DNA of 64,000 nt from NCBI RefSeq assembly GCF_026344035.1, contig NZ_JAPKND010000001.1, positions 186,001 through 250,000 of the forward strand. The letters run 5' to 3'. This DNA comes from Alcaligenes endophyticus (GTDB lineage Bacteria; Pseudomonadota; Gammaproteobacteria; Burkholderiales; Burkholderiaceae_B). A model generated the notes under the pieces. The model made no database searches. It was not told the origin of the DNA and saw nothing but the letters and a program-made list of their open reading frames with translations. Positions 9,191-22,041 of the stretch are shown one piece after another; position 1 is the stretch's first letter; every line of letters starts with the position of its first letter. The position numbers and the translations under genes were made by a program.

Positions 9191-10633
9191 TTACTGTGTT
9201 GCTAACCACTTCACTACCGCGTCATCAAACGGACGCACAGCGGCAGAACGGTCATCATTCACAATACTGACAAGAATATAACGTTTTCCACTAGCACCCA
9301 AGACATAACCCGCTAAAGCACGACTATCGCGCAAGGTACCAGTTTTTAAATGAGCTCGTCCTTGTACTTCGTCATCACGCAAACGACGTCGTACCGTACC
9401 ATCCACCCCCGAGATAGCTAACGAGGAAACAAACTCAGGCATAAGGGTGGAATGCCACGCGACACTCAACATTTGTGCCATCCCTCCAGCGGTAATGCGG
9501 CCATTACGTGACAGCCCTGAGCCGTTATCCACTACCCAACCTCTGGTGTCGACGCCTTGTTGCGCTAAAACAGACATGACCGCTTGTTCCCCAGTGCGCA
9601 CTGTTGCCCCCTCGCCTTGCAACTCTTTGCCCACGGTGAGCAGGATAGTGCGCGCCATCACATTGTTACTTTGTTTGTTAATGACGCGAATCAGGTCGCT
9701 TAGGCTACGCGATTCATGGCTCACTATATTTTGTGCAGAAGCCGGCACCTTCCCTTCGGTAATACCGCGCGCCAACGTGCCACCTAGGTCACGCCACAAC
9801 GCCAGTACCAGTTTTGAAAAAAAATCAGTTTGACTGTGCACTAAACGGTAAACGCTGAACTCTCCGCAAGAGCCCACTGCCTTACCACTAAGTTGAATGT
9901 TAATCTCATTGCCCGCGGCTTGAATCTCTGTGCCTACGGCAGGCGAACCTGGACACACTGCGTCCACCCACTGCACCTCGCCCTGTAAGCGCACGCCGGG
10001 CAAAGGCGGATCTATCATGGCAATCCATTTTTTAGCCTGCGTATCAGGCTGGAAAACTAGACGTGAGGCTCCTAGTCCTACCATCATGGCGTCGGGGCTA
10101 GCGTTATAGGGACGGTCACCGGCCGAATCAAAAGCATGGGGATTAATCGTTACCGAACCAAAAACACTGCGATCCACCACTATTTCAGAAATATTTTTTA
10201 CCCCGCGCAACCGCAACTGGCGCAAAGCATCCCAAAGCTCGGGCACACTTAGTAAAGGGTCACCGCCTGCTTTAATATACAAAGGCCCTTTTAAGGTACC
10301 CTGTTCATCTACGTGCAGACCACCCACTGCCATAAAATTAGTGCGCCAAGTATATTCAGGCCCCAAGGCACTTAGCCCTGCCCAAGTACTGACTAACTTC
10401 ATGACCGAGGCGGGGTTACGCGGAACTTGCGGGTTTACCTCTATTAAACGCCTACCATCAACCTCTTGTACCACTAAAGACAAACTGCTCTCTGGTAATC
10501 GGGTGTTTTTCCAAGCAGCTGCAAGCTCTGCCGGGAGCGCCTGCGCCCAAACCACTGTACTCATTTGTACAAACAGAGCCAAAGCCGTGCCAACACGACC
10601 CAGGCACGACCACCCGCTTAAGACTGCTTGCAT
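9191..10633 (-). CDS. dacB: D-alanyl-D-alanine carboxypeptidase/endopeptidase (PBP4 type)
   Basis: Periplasmic penicillin-binding protein that removes terminal D-Ala and cleaves peptide cross-links. I start it at ATG 10633, which has GGTGGA nine bases upstream and opens a good signal peptide ([22 protein letters not shown]...VWA); longer starts add over 30 residues. The product is 480 residues, normal for class C PBP4. All three catalytic motifs are present: SVMK in [13 protein letters not shown] in [11 protein letters not shown], and KTG in [12 protein letters not shown]. The large insert between the first two motifs is also typical of PBP4. Confidence 0.95.
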   Translation of the reverse strand: MQAVLSGWSCLGRVGTALALFVQMSTVVWAQALPAELAAAWKNTRLPESSLSLVVQEVDGRRLIEVNPQVPRNPASVMKLVSTWAGLSALGPEYTWRTNFMAVGGLHVDEQGTLKGPLYIKAGGDPLLSVPELWDALRQLRLRGVKNISEIVVDRSVFGSVTINPHAFDSAGDRPYNASPDAMMVGLGASRLVFQPDTQAKKWIAMIDPPLPGVRLQGEVQWVDAVCPGSPAVGTEIQAAGNEINIQLSGKAVGSCGEFSVYRLVHSQTDFFSKLVLALWRDLGGTLARGITEGKVPASAQNIVSHESRSLSDLIRVINKQSNNVMARTILLTVGKELQGEGATVRTGEQAVMSVLAQQGVDTRGWVVDNGSGLSRNGRITAGGMAQMLSVAWHSTLMPEFVSSLAISGVDGTVRRRLRDDEVQGRAHLKTGTLRDSRALAGYVLGASGKRYILVSIVNDDRSAAVRPFDDAVVKWLATQ

Positions 10634-10805
10634 GCAGATCTCCACCTTACTGACGTACACAAACGCCAAGCATACCCGAAACTTGAGCAAGAAAAATAGG
10701 CTTTCAGGGAGTAAAACTCGGTAAATAAGCACTTAGGCGTTAAAATGCTTGTTTGCCCCATATTTACGGCCTGGTTTATATTCCAGAGCCTCTCTTTTAT
10801 ATACC

Positions 10806-13003
<2,198 letters not shown>

Positions 13004-13090
13004 TATGCAGCTTAGAACACAGCTCGAAAGTACCGCTACAATACACCGTCTAATTTTGAATTTATCCAAATAAATACACAGGAGCTCCTC

Positions 13091-13429
13091 ATGTCCGTCG
13101 TTGACATTTTATCCATATTGCCTGCTCAGACCGCTGACGGTAACCCACTAGTGGGCATGCTGCCCCTGATCTTAATGTTCGTTGTGCTATATTTCTTGAT
13201 GATTCGTCCACAGATGAAACGTCAAAAAGAGCACCGTAATCTTGTTTCCAACCTTAGCAAAGGTGATGAGGTCATCACAGCGGGTGGCATTCTGGGCAAA
13301 ATCACTAAAATTCACGATAACTACCTCAGCGTAGAAGTCGCTGACTTAGCCGACAAGCCAGTGGAGATACTGGTTCAGCGTGCCTCCGTCAGCTCTGTAC
13401 TTCCCAAAGGTACAATCAAAGCGATCTGA
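13091..13429 (+). CDS. yajC: Sec translocon accessory subunit YajC
   Basis: Small inner membrane partner of SecDF. 112 residues with one transmembrane helix (MLPLILMFVVLYFLMIRPQMKRQKEH, about residues 24-45) and a conserved cytoplasmic domain (SNLSKGDEVITAGGILGKI). CAGGAGCTCCTC ending at the ATG supplies the ribosome site. It is followed by a hairpin and then secD. Confidence 0.96.
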   Translation: MSVVDILSILPAQTADGNPLVGMLPLILMFVVLYFLMIRPQMKRQKEHRNLVSNLSKGDEVITAGGILGKITKIHDNYLSVEVADLADKPVEILVQRASVSSVLPKGTIKAI

Positions 13430-13440
13430 TCAGTCTCATG

Positions 13441-13463
13441 CCCCGGATACTATTCCGGGGTTT
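13441..13463 (+). terminator. short hairpin between yajC and secD
   Basis: Seven-base G+C-rich stem CCCCGGA/TCCGGGG with a 6-base loop followed by TTTGCTT. The weak T-tract suggests partial termination or an mRNA processing/stability element inside the operon rather than a strict end. Confidence 0.55.
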
Positions 13464-13490
13464 GCTTATCTGCACCTGCCGTAAACACCC

Positions 13491-15356
13491 ATGAACCGTT
13501 ACCCAATCTGGAAATACCTCATCGTACTGGCGGCCCTGCTTATCGGCCTGCTGTACGCCTTGCCTAATCTTTTTGGTGAGTCACCTGCCGTACAGATATC
13601 TGGGGCAAAGTCCACCGTGCGCGTTGAGCCTGCCTTATTAAGACAGGTAGAGACTTTGCTGCAAAGCAATGACCTCCCCACTACAGGCGCCTACTTTGAA
13701 CAAACTGGCTCAGTGGGTACGGCTCGAGTGCGTTTTGCCTCCACCGATGCCCAGCTCAAGGCCAAAGACCTGATTGAGCGCAACCTGAACCCGGATCCGG
13801 CCAACCCTGAATACACGGTAGCGCTGAACCTCATTCCCGCCTCGCCCAACTGGCTCACTGCCTTAGGGGCCCACCCTATGCACCTAGGTCTGGACTTGCG
13901 TGGTGGTGTGCACTTTTTGCTGCAAGTGGACATGGAAGGGGCATTAACAGCGCGCTACGATAGCATGACGGCCGATGCACGCACTCTGTTGCGTGATGCA
14001 AAAATGCCTCTGGAGCGCATTGAGCGCCAAGGCCAAAGCCTACAACTAGACTTTAGCTCTAGCCAAGCGCGTGACGCAGCATTTACTGAGCTACGCCGTC
14101 AAATGCCTGACCTGACTTTCACTTCTCAAGGCACTGATCGCCTCATAGGGAAGCTAAATGAAACCGCGGTCATCCAGGTACAAAATAATGCAGTACGTCA
14201 AAACATCACCACCCTATACAACCGAATTAACGAGCTAGGCGTTGCCGAGCCCATTATTCAGCAGCAGGGCAGTGACAGAATTATTGTCCAACTTCCCGGC
14301 GTACAAGACGTCGCTAAAGCCAAAGAAATCCTGGGTCGTACCGCCACGCTGGAAATTCGCATGGTCGAAGACTCTCCTAGTGCCACAGCGGCGTTAAATA
14401 GCGGCACAGTACCTTTTGGGCTTGAGCGCTACACAGAACGCAATGGCGTACCCCTCTTGCTGCGTCGCCAAGTTGTCTTAACGGGTGAAAACCTCCAAGA
14501 TGCCCAGCCTGGCCGCGACTCGCAGACCCAACAAGCTACTGTTAACCTCACCTTAGACAGTAAAGGCTCGCGCATTTTCCGCGACGTTACCCGTAACAAT
14601 ATCGGTAAACGCATGGCCATCGTACTAGTGGAAAACGGCGTAGGTGAAGTCGTAACAGCTCCAGTTATCCGTTCAGAAATTCCTAACGGACAGGTACAAA
14701 TTAGCGGCAGCATGACAGCGCAAGAAGCAGCCGACGTGTCCCTGCTATTACGGGCAGGCTCTCTGGCTGCTCCAATGAGTATCATTGAAGAGCGCACCAT
14801 TGGCCCGAGCCTAGGAGCCGAGAATATCAAACAAGGTTTTGACTCTACGCTTTACGGCTTTATCGCTATTGCCATCTTTATCATGGTGTACTACCACCTG
14901 ATGGGCGTGTTCTCCACCATCGGCCTCACGTTCAACGTGCTGTTGCTACTTGCCGTACTCTCGGTGCTCCAAGCTACTTTAACCTTACCAGGCATTGCTG
15001 CGATTGCCTTAACCTTGGGTATGGCGATTGACGCTAACGTACTCATTAACGAGCGCATACGCGAAGAATTGCGCAATGGAGCTAGCCCTCAACAGGCCAT
15101 TAGCCTTGGTTTCGATCGCGCTTGGGCCACTATTTTTGACTCCAACCTAACCAGTCTGATTGTCGGTGTTGCCTTACTCACGTTTGGTACTGGCCCGATA
15201 CGGGGATTTGCAGTGGTGCATTGCTTGGGCATCCTGACCTCTATGTTCTCGTCCGTGGTCGGCGTACGTGCTCTGGTCAATTTACGTTACGGCAATAAGC
15301 GTCGTTTACAGCACATTTCCATTGGACAAGTCTGGAAACCTGAAAACACCAAATAG
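13491..15356 (+). CDS. secD: protein translocase subunit SecD
   Basis: Proton-driven factor that helps exported proteins out of the SecYEG channel on the periplasmic side. 621 residues. The first transmembrane helix is at about residues 7-25, the signature GLDLRGGVHFLLQVDM at about 130-145, and a large periplasmic P1 domain follows. The C-terminal block of five helices includes FIAIAIFIMVYYHLMGVF and GMAIDANVLINERIREEL, where the aspartate and arginine belong to the proton path. Followed 72 bases later by secF. Confidence 0.97.
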   Translation: MNRYPIWKYLIVLAALLIGLLYALPNLFGESPAVQISGAKSTVRVEPALLRQVETLLQSNDLPTTGAYFEQTGSVGTARVRFASTDAQLKAKDLIERNLNPDPANPEYTVALNLIPASPNWLTALGAHPMHLGLDLRGGVHFLLQVDMEGALTARYDSMTADARTLLRDAKMPLERIERQGQSLQLDFSSSQARDAAFTELRRQMPDLTFTSQGTDRLIGKLNETAVIQVQNNAVRQNITTLYNRINELGVAEPIIQQQGSDRIIVQLPGVQDVAKAKEILGRTATLEIRMVEDSPSATAALNSGTVPFGLERYTERNGVPLLLRRQVVLTGENLQDAQPGRDSQTQQATVNLTLDSKGSRIFRDVTRNNIGKRMAIVLVENGVGEVVTAPVIRSEIPNGQVQISGSMTAQEAADVSLLLRAGSLAAPMSIIEERTIGPSLGAENIKQGFDSTLYGFIAIAIFIMVYYHLMGVFSTIGLTFNVLLLLAVLSVLQATLTLPGIAAIALTLGMAIDANVLINERIREELRNGASPQQAISLGFDRAWATIFDSNLTSLIVGVALLTFGTGPIRGFAVVHCLGILTSMFSSVVGVRALVNLRYGNKRRLQHISIGQVWKPENTK

Positions 15357-15428
15357 GGCATGCAACGATCTGCCTAAGCACAACCTAAAACGTGCTTAGT
15401 GCGGGTCTCTTACAGGCAAATAAGTATC

Positions 15429-16373
15429 ATGGAATTTTTTCGTATACACCGCACTATCCCATTCATGCGCCATGCGTTGGTGCTGAATCTGATTAGTTTT
15501 TTAACCTTTGCAGCAGCGGTCGCATTTATTGTGCTGCGCGGTTTCCATCTGTCCATCGAGTTCACTGGCGGCACGGTAATGGAAGTACATTACCAAGAAA
15601 GTGTACAAGCCGATCAGGTCAGGCAAGCGGTACAGAGCTTAGGATACAGTGACTTTCAAGTACAAAACTTTGGTACTTCACAAGACATCATTATCCGCTT
15701 ACCAGCCCATGAGGGCGACGATAGTACTGTGCAAAGCGAATCAGTTATGCAGGCTTTGCAAGTCACCCATCCCGATGCTGAGCTACGTCGTGTAGAGGTG
15801 GTAGGCCCTCAAGTAGGCCGTGAGCTATTAGAGAACGGCTTAAAAGCCCTTGCTTTTGTTGTGGCTGGTATTCTTATTTATCTCGGATTCCGCTTCGAAT
15901 GGAAGTTAGCGTTAGCCTGCGCCATTGCAAACTTGCATGATGTGGTCATCATTTTGGGCTTTTTCGCCTTCTTTCAGTGGGAGTTCTCTCTCTCTGTGCT
16001 GGCAGGGGTATTAGCAGTACTGGGCTACTCAGTGAACGAATCCGTTGTAGTTATGGATCGTATCCGTGAAAACTTCCGCAAGCAGCGGAAAATGGATACA
16101 GCGGGCATTATTGACCTGTCTATTACACAGAACATTTCCCGCACTATCATCACTCACGGGTCTACCCAGATGATGGTGCTTTCCATGTTCTTCTTTGGTG
16201 GCCCTACCTTACACAACTTTTCCTTAGCACTCACCATTGGTATCTGGTTCGGAATCTACTCTTCCGTTTTCGTTGCTGCCGCGATCTCTATGTGGCTCGG
16301 TGTGAAACGCGAAGATTTGGTCAAACCAATCAAGAAAGATGAAGGTGAAGTCGTAGAAGGCGAAGTTCATTAA
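15429..16373 (+). CDS. secF: protein translocase subunit SecF
   Basis: Partner of SecD. ATG 15429 (MEFFRIHRTIPFMRH) is taken as the start, giving 314 residues; a GTG at 15399 would add ten residues not typical of the family. It has one N-terminal helix, the motif GGTVMEVHY, a short periplasmic domain, and a five-helix C-terminal block containing SVNESVVVMDRIRENFRK, the SecF counterpart of the SecD proton-path segment. A terminator follows directly. Confidence 0.97.
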   Translation: MEFFRIHRTIPFMRHALVLNLISFLTFAAAVAFIVLRGFHLSIEFTGGTVMEVHYQESVQADQVRQAVQSLGYSDFQVQNFGTSQDIIIRLPAHEGDDSTVQSESVMQALQVTHPDAELRRVEVVGPQVGRELLENGLKALAFVVAGILIYLGFRFEWKLALACAIANLHDVVIILGFFAFFQWEFSLSVLAGVLAVLGYSVNESVVVMDRIRENFRKQRKMDTAGIIDLSITQNISRTIITHGSTQMMVLSMFFFGGPTLHNFSLALTIGIWFGIYSSVFVAAAISMWLGVKREDLVKPIKKDEGEVVEGEVH

Positions 16374-16391
16374 AAAGCTTTTTGTGACGTG

Positions 16392-16436
16392 TGAACTGCC
16401 CTCCACGGTATATACCTTGGGGGGCAGTTCAGTTTT
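16392..16436 (+). terminator. terminator after secF
   Basis: A 13-bp stem (TGAACTGCCCTCC pairing with GGGGGGCAGTTCA, one G-T pair) with a 14-base loop followed by GTTTTGT. It ends the queA-tgt-yajC-secDF run before miaB. Confidence 0.8.
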
Positions 16437-16555
16437 GTATGCTCGCTCTTGGCATCAACGTTCAAGCGATAGAATCTAGATGCGAGCGCTATTGAACGTT
16501 ATACTTACCAATTATTCTTTTTGCCCTCGGGATATACACCCGCCACGGCCACATC

Positions 16556-17965
16556 ATGTCTGATACCAATACCACTACACACTTAGCCAGCACTGGCAAC
16601 GACACTCCTGCCCCACGCAAACTGTTTATCCGTACTTTCGGGTGCCAAATGAATGAGTATGACTCAGACAAAATGGCTGATGTGCTCAATGAGCAACACC
16701 CTATAGAGCTGACGAACAACCCCGAAGAAGCCGACATTATTTTGTTTAATACCTGCTCGGTGCGCGAAAAAGCACAAGAGAAAGTATTCTCGGATTTGGG
16801 TCGGGTACAACACTTAAAAGCACTCAACCCGAAGCTAGTAATAGGGGTAGGCGGCTGTGTTGCTAGTCAAGAGGGGGACACGATCGTACGACGGGCACCT
16901 TACGTCGACGTAGTATTTGGTCCACAAACATTGCATCGCTTACCAGAGCTGATTGAACAGCGCCGTGAAAGAGGCCGCCCTCAAATAGACATCAGCTTTC
17001 CAGAAATTGAAAAATTTGACGCCCTCCCCCCTGCTCGCGTAGAGGGCTACAGCGCTTTTGTTTCCATCATGGAAGGCTGTAGTAAATACTGCAGCTTCTG
17101 TGTCGTGCCTTACACGCGAGGCCCCGAGGTTTCCCGCCCCTTCGATGACGTGCTAATGGAAGTGGCCGACTTAGCGGATCAGGGCGTGCGTGAAGTCACC
17201 TTATTGGGACAAAACGTCAACGCTTATCGTGGGCCCATGGGCGCAGACAGCGATGAAATCGCTGACTTTGCGATGTTGCTGGAGTATGTGCACGAAATTC
17301 CAGGCATAGAGCGTATACGCTATACCACCTCTCATCCTAAAGAAATGACCACCCGGCTGATTGAGGCTCATGGTAATTTGCCTAAGCTAGTGCCTTTCTT
17401 ACACTTGCCTGTACAAGCAGGCAGCGATCGCGTTCTGGCTGCGATGAAACGCGGCTATACGTCGCTAGAGTTCAAATCGATTGTGCGCCGTTTACGCGAA
17501 GCACGTCCTGGCATCGTCTTGTCGTCGGACTTCATCGTGGGCTTTCCTGGTGAGACAGAAGAAGACTTCCAAAAAACATTAAAGTTGATTCGTGACGTTA
17601 ACTTTGACCAGTCTTTCTCTTTTGTGTACTCACGACGCCCCGGTACACCCGCAGCCGACCTTGAAGACACTACCAGCAAAGAAGAAAAACTCAACCGTCT
17701 GCATCGTCTACAGGCACTGATCAATGAGCAAGCAAAGGCCATCAGCACGGAAATGCTAGGTAGCACCCAACGTATTCTAGTAGAAAGTCTGTCAAGAAAA
17801 AGCGATACTGAACTGATGGGACGAACCGAAAACAACCGCATCATTAACTTCCCCGGCCAAGAACGTCTGATCGGGCAAATGATAGATGTGCGCGTGACTG
17901 GCGTATTAACCAACACGCTGCGCGGTGAGATCATCACTACCGAACATACGAGCGGCTCTCTATGA
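16556..17965 (+). CDS. miaB: tRNA-2-methylthio-N6-dimethylallyladenosine synthase MiaB
   Basis: Radical-SAM methylthiotransferase that adds the 2-methylthio group to i6A37 of tRNA. 469 residues. The N-terminal MTTase domain has [17 protein letters not shown] and the third cysteine in GGCVASQ, which bind the auxiliary cluster. The radical SAM cluster motif is CSKYCSFC near residue 175, and a TRAM domain occupies the last 70 residues ([11 protein letters not shown]...). Its stop overlaps the phoH start. Confidence 0.97.
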   Translation: MSDTNTTTHLASTGNDTPAPRKLFIRTFGCQMNEYDSDKMADVLNEQHPIELTNNPEEADIILFNTCSVREKAQEKVFSDLGRVQHLKALNPKLVIGVGGCVASQEGDTIVRRAPYVDVVFGPQTLHRLPELIEQRRERGRPQIDISFPEIEKFDALPPARVEGYSAFVSIMEGCSKYCSFCVVPYTRGPEVSRPFDDVLMEVADLADQGVREVTLLGQNVNAYRGPMGADSDEIADFAMLLEYVHEIPGIERIRYTTSHPKEMTTRLIEAHGNLPKLVPFLHLPVQAGSDRVLAAMKRGYTSLEFKSIVRRLREARPGIVLSSDFIVGFPGETEEDFQKTLKLIRDVNFDQSFSFVYSRRPGTPAADLEDTTSKEEKLNRLHRLQALINEQAKAISTEMLGSTQRILVESLSRKSDTELMGRTENNRIINFPGQERLIGQMIDVRVTGVLTNTLRGEIITTEHTSGSL

Positions 17966-18966
17966 CTCAACACAGACTACCCGTCAGCGTCAGATTAGAC
18001 GGCGATAACACGCATCTGCTGAACCTGTGCGGGCCGTTGGATGAAAACCTGAAGCAGATCGCCATGGGCTACGACGTACAATTACGTCGTCGTGGCAGCC
18101 ATGTTTCAATCGAAGGGGCTAGAGCGGAACAAGCCGCTCGCACCTTGGAGTGGTTCCATAACCGTGCAGTGCACCAAGCCCTTAATGTAGAAGATATACA
18201 GCTAGGCTTAGTAGAATTAGGAGCCAGTCAAGCGCAAGTAGGCGATGAAGCTTCGCCAAGTAAGATTGAGCCCGACACTCTGCCTGAATTACCTCCGCCA
18301 GGACAAGAAAATATTTTGTTGCGTACGCGCAAACGTGATTTACGTCCTCGCACCCCCCGGCAAGGGCAGTACATAGAGCACATACTTAACCATGACATTA
18401 CCTTTGGGGTAGGCCCCGCTGGAACCGGGAAAACATGGTTAGCCGTTGCCTGTGCCATTGACGCCCTAGAGCGTGAGGCGGTACAGCGCTTAATCCTGAC
18501 CCGTCCTGCCGTCGAAGCGGGAGAGCGTTTAGGCTTTTTACCCGGAGACTTAGCGCAAAAAGTCGATCCTTATTTACGCCCGCTATATGATGCCTTGTAT
18601 GATTTAATGGGTTTTGAAAAGGTTCAGCGTTTGTTTGAAAAACAAACCATAGAAATAGCTCCCCTAGCCTATATGCGTGGGCGTACCCTAAACCACGCCT
18701 TTGTTATATTGGACGAAGCTCAAAACACCACGCCTGAGCAAATGAAAATGTTCCTCACGCGTATCGGCTTCGGTAGCAAAGCTGTTATTAATGGTGATCC
18801 GACCCAAATTGACTTGCCCCGTGGACAAGGTAGTGGCTTAAGCCATGCCACCCACGTATTACGAAACGTTTCCGGCATCGCCATCACTCAATTCACTAGT
18901 CGCGACGTGGTACGTCACCCACTAGTCGCGCGCATCATCGACGCATATGACAAAGCCGACGCCTAA
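17962..18966 (+). CDS. ybeZ: PhoH family ATPase (PhoH/YbeZ)
   Basis: Cytoplasmic ATPase of the PhoH family; in E. coli YbeZ works with YbeY in ribosomal RNA maturation. 334 residues. The Walker A motif GPAGTGKT lies near residue 153 and the Walker B region is [21 protein letters not shown] near 250. An N-terminal KH-like domain precedes the ATPase. Coupled by overlap with miaB upstream and with ybeY downstream, the widespread miaB-ybeZ-ybeY-ybeX order. Confidence 0.95.
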   Translation: MTQHRLPVSVRLDGDNTHLLNLCGPLDENLKQIAMGYDVQLRRRGSHVSIEGARAEQAARTLEWFHNRAVHQALNVEDIQLGLVELGASQAQVGDEASPSKIEPDTLPELPPPGQENILLRTRKRDLRPRTPRQGQYIEHILNHDITFGVGPAGTGKTWLAVACAIDALEREAVQRLILTRPAVEAGERLGFLPGDLAQKVDPYLRPLYDALYDLMGFEKVQRLFEKQTIEIAPLAYMRGRTLNHAFVILDEAQNTTPEQMKMFLTRIGFGSKAVINGDPTQIDLPRGQGSGLSHATHVLRNVSGIAITQFTSRDVVRHPLVARIIDAYDKADA

Positions 18967-19444
18967 TTTTTCGTTCAGCGTTCAATACGCCACCCCCTGT
19001 GACATGCTGCCCCGCTGGCGTCTACGCCGCTGGGCAAAGGTAGCTACCCAAGTCATTGCCGAAGAATGGCAAGCTTTCGGTGGTGAGCTTCATGGTCTAA
19101 GCCTGACATTACGTATTGTTGATGCAGAAGAAGGGCAAGCCCTAAACCGTGAGTACCGTCAAAAAGACTATGCGACTAACGTACTAACGTTTGAATACGG
19201 AGCAGATCCCGATATGATTTGGCATGGCGATATCGTACTGTGCTTACCTGTCTTGCAATCCGAGGCTGCCGAGCAAAAAAAGCCGCTATTGCACCATGCT
19301 GCTCACCTGCTTATTCACGGCTGCCTGCACGCTGTTGCCTATGACCACGAAGACGAGGAGGATGCTGAGCATATGGAAGGCTTAGAAAAAGATATTCTTG
19401 CTCGTCTGGGTATTCCTGACCCTTATCAACACGATTCGCTGTAG
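18947..19444 (+). CDS. ybeY: endoribonuclease YbeY
   Basis: Metal-dependent RNase involved in 16S rRNA 3' maturation and ribosome quality control. 165 residues with the zinc motif HLLIHGCLHAVAYDHE, which has the expected three histidines, and the upstream segments LNREYRQKDYATNVLTF and HGDIVLCLP. Its start lies 20 bases inside phoH. Confidence 0.95.
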   Translation: MTKPTPNFSFSVQYATPCDMLPRWRLRRWAKVATQVIAEEWQAFGGELHGLSLTLRIVDAEEGQALNREYRQKDYATNVLTFEYGADPDMIWHGDIVLCLPVLQSEAAEQKKPLLHHAAHLLIHGCLHAVAYDHEDEEDAEHMEGLEKDILARLGIPDPYQHDSL

Positions 19445-19496
19445 TTAGTGCAATTTTCGGTTATGCTAATTCCTCTTTTAACTCGTCCTACGGACA

Positions 19497-20384
19497 ATGT
19501 CAGACTCAGCCCCCGACCCCGATTCCCGCTCAGCTAAGGCTAGCGCCAGCCCATTAACACGCATTACGGCGTTTTTTTCACGGCGCTCCCAGCCTGAGGA
19601 CAAGGAAGATATCAAATCAATACTCGATTCGGCTCATCAACGCCGCATTATCGACGATGAGTCCTACACCATGATTGGTGGCGCCCTTGATATGGCCAGC
19701 AAAACAGTGGCTGATGTCATGGTGCCCCGCTCAAAAATTGATATGCTGGACATCAGTAAACCGCTAAGCGAGTTACTGCCTTATATTATCGAAACAGGAC
19801 ACTCACGCTTCCCCGTTTATGAAAACGAACGCGACAATATCGTGGGCATTTTATTAGCCAAAGATCTACTGCTTTCGGTCGCTAACCCCGCTATCGATCT
19901 GCGTCCGTTAGTGAGGCCTGCCGTATTTATTCCTGAAACCAAGCGGCTTAATGTACTGCTGCATGAGTTTCGCAGCAGTCGCAATCACTTAGCCATGGTG
20001 ATTGATGAACACGGCGGCACAGCTGGCCTAATCACCATGGAAGACGTGCTGGAGCAAATCGTTGGTGACATCGAGGATGAATACGACGAAGAAGCCGAAC
20101 AAACCATATTTCAAGCAGGCCCCGACAGTTGGCGAGTCATGGCGTTAACTGAAATCCCTGACTTTAACGAAGCCTTTGATACTCGGCTGCCCAATGACGA
20201 CTTCGATACCATCGGTGGATGGCTAGCTTCGCGCCTTGAACACATCCCACGGCGTGGCGATGTTGTACAACAAGGCTCTATTAGCATTACAGTAGTGCGC
20301 GCTGACGCTAAGCGAGCACTTTGGTTACACGTACAACGACAGAATGCACACGACGCCCACGACACCCCCCCAGACCAACATTAA
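19497..20384 (+). CDS. corC: CBS-domain protein CorC/YbeX
   Basis: Cytosolic protein linked to magnesium/cobalt efflux in the CorA-associated system; in E. coli YbeX also affects ribosome metabolism. 295 residues with two CBS domains (about 70-190; VADVMVPRSKID and GHSRFPVYENERDNIVGILLAKDLL are typical) and a C-terminal CorC_HlyC domain (PDFNEAFDTRLPNDDFDTIGGWL). The long N-terminal membrane domain of HlyC/YfjD relatives is absent, as in CorC. Its 3' end overlaps lnt by 41 bases. Confidence 0.93.
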   Translation: MSDSAPDPDSRSAKASASPLTRITAFFSRRSQPEDKEDIKSILDSAHQRRIIDDESYTMIGGALDMASKTVADVMVPRSKIDMLDISKPLSELLPYIIETGHSRFPVYENERDNIVGILLAKDLLLSVANPAIDLRPLVRPAVFIPETKRLNVLLHEFRSSRNHLAMVIDEHGGTAGLITMEDVLEQIVGDIEDEYDEEAEQTIFQAGPDSWRVMALTEIPDFNEAFDTRLPNDDFDTIGGWLASRLEHIPRRGDVVQQGSISITVVRADAKRALWLHVQRQNAHDAHDTPPDQH

Positions 20385-21996
20385 CCCTTCCATCGGCACA
20401 TATATCATATTGTTGCTCCTGGGGGGCATGCATGCATTCAGCTTCGCCTTAGGTACCTTGCCGGCATGGTTCTTACCTTTTGCCCAAATTACCCTGTTTA
20501 GTGCCTTTACCGTCTATGTGTATCGTGCTCCCACCAAACGTTCGGCCTTTCTGCGCGGCTGGGTATTTTCTTTTAGCTTTTTGCTCACAGGTATACACTG
20601 GCTGTATAACAGTATGCATGTGTATGGTCACATGCCCGCGTTCTTGGCCATTAGCGCAGTAGCGCTATTTGCTGCATTCCTCGCGCTACTGCCCGCTTTA
20701 AGCTGCCTATTGTTTGCTTTGTTACGACAACGCGCCGCCTTGTCTCATCAACTCAGCCATTTGTTACTATTAAGCACTATTTGGGCAAGCTGCTGGACCT
20801 TAGGTGAATGGATACGCGGCATTATTTTTACTGGCTTTCCATGGCTAAATATCGCCTACGCACATATAGATAGCCCCTTGGCTGGCTGGATTCCTGTAGT
20901 GGGAGCCTATGGCTTAGCTTGGATAGCAGCCTTTGGTAGCGCGGCGATTGCGACGCTGGTTATTTACAAAGATCAACTCCAGCCTGAAGCCTCCTTTACC
21001 AGCTTAGGAGTTGCCTTAGCGTTGGTCCTGATCGGCATAGTGCTCAATCAAGTGGCTTGGTCACGCCCCGATGGCGCGCCCTTCATTGCACGTCTAGTCC
21101 AAGGCAATATCCCTCAGGCTGAGAAATTCGACCCAGACACCATGCTGGAAGGGATACAACGTTATCGTGAGTTGACCGCGCTTGCCCCAAAAGAGCCCGA
21201 AGCTGCACCAAGCTTAATCGTATTGCCAGAAACTGTACTACCCATGTTTCAGGATAGTTTCGACCCTATTTTCTGGCAAGAATGGATCGCGTTGGCACAA
21301 CAACTCAAGGCCGACCTACTCCTGGGCGTGCCCTTAATTCGACAAACCGAAACAGGCAGCACCTACACCAACAGCGTGATTTTGATTGACAGCAACACCC
21401 AGGCAGAAGACATTATTCAAGCCCAAATTCCAGCCTACCACAAGCACCATTTAGTCCCCTTTGGTGAGTTCGTTCCTGTTGGTTTTAAATGGTTTGTCGA
21501 CATGCTGCAAATCCCCTTAGGAAATTTCCAGCGTGGCCCCCTACCCCAAGGCAGCTTTACCTTGCAATCGGCACAAGTGGCCCCTAACATTTGCTACGAA
21601 GACGTATTTGGCAACGAGATTCGCCAATCCGTGCTCCCCAATGGCACTAGCCCTGGGGCTAATGTTTTAGTCAACGTTAGTAACTTGGCGTGGTTTGCGA
21701 GTGCTCAAGCACTTTATCAACACTTACAATTTTCGCGCATGCGGGCGGTAGAAACCGCCAGACCGATGCTGCGTGCGACCAACACAGGCATTACCGCTGT
21801 GATTGATGCTCGCGGACAAGTAAGAGCAAGCTTAGCCCCCATGGTTACGGGCGTTTTAGATGCCGAGGTACAAGGAAGAGCAGGCCTTACCCCTTATGTA
21901 CGCTGGGGAGACACACCGGCCCTGATGCTAATAGGAATATGGTTAGCGCTAGCCCTAGGACTAGGTTTACGCAGAAATGTTCGTACTGGAGCGTAA
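20344..21996 (+). CDS. lnt: apolipoprotein N-acyltransferase
   Basis: Inner membrane enzyme that adds the third acyl chain to lipoproteins. 550 residues: several N-terminal membrane helices to about residue 240, a periplasmic nitrilase domain, and a final helix (ALMLIGIWLALALGLGL). The catalytic triad is visible as E in LPETVLPM, K in YHKHHLVPFGEFVP, and C in NICYEDVFG. The start used overlaps corC by 41 bases; ATGs a little later in the leader are possible. Confidence 0.95.
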   Translation: MHTTPTTPPQTNINPSIGTYIILLLLGGMHAFSFALGTLPAWFLPFAQITLFSAFTVYVYRAPTKRSAFLRGWVFSFSFLLTGIHWLYNSMHVYGHMPAFLAISAVALFAAFLALLPALSCLLFALLRQRAALSHQLSHLLLLSTIWASCWTLGEWIRGIIFTGFPWLNIAYAHIDSPLAGWIPVVGAYGLAWIAAFGSAAIATLVIYKDQLQPEASFTSLGVALALVLIGIVLNQVAWSRPDGAPFIARLVQGNIPQAEKFDPDTMLEGIQRYRELTALAPKEPEAAPSLIVLPETVLPMFQDSFDPIFWQEWIALAQQLKADLLLGVPLIRQTETGSTYTNSVILIDSNTQAEDIIQAQIPAYHKHHLVPFGEFVPVGFKWFVDMLQIPLGNFQRGPLPQGSFTLQSAQVAPNICYEDVFGNEIRQSVLPNGTSPGANVLVNVSNLAWFASAQALYQHLQFSRMRAVETARPMLRATNTGITAVIDARGQVRASLAPMVTGVLDAEVQGRAGLTPYVRWGDTPALMLIGIWLALALGLGLRRNVRTGA

Positions 21997-22005
21997 AACA
22001 CATTA

Positions 22006-22031
22006 ATGGCTGATTAAGCATGATCAGCCAT
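22006..22031. terminator. hairpin between the convergent lnt and GGDEF-EAL genes
   Basis: A 9-bp inverted repeat (ATGGCTGAT/ATCAGCCAT) with an 8-base loop, without a T-tract on either side. It may mark the ends of both convergent transcripts, but it is not a classic intrinsic terminator. Confidence 0.4.
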
Positions 22032-22041
22032 GCCTGCTCTA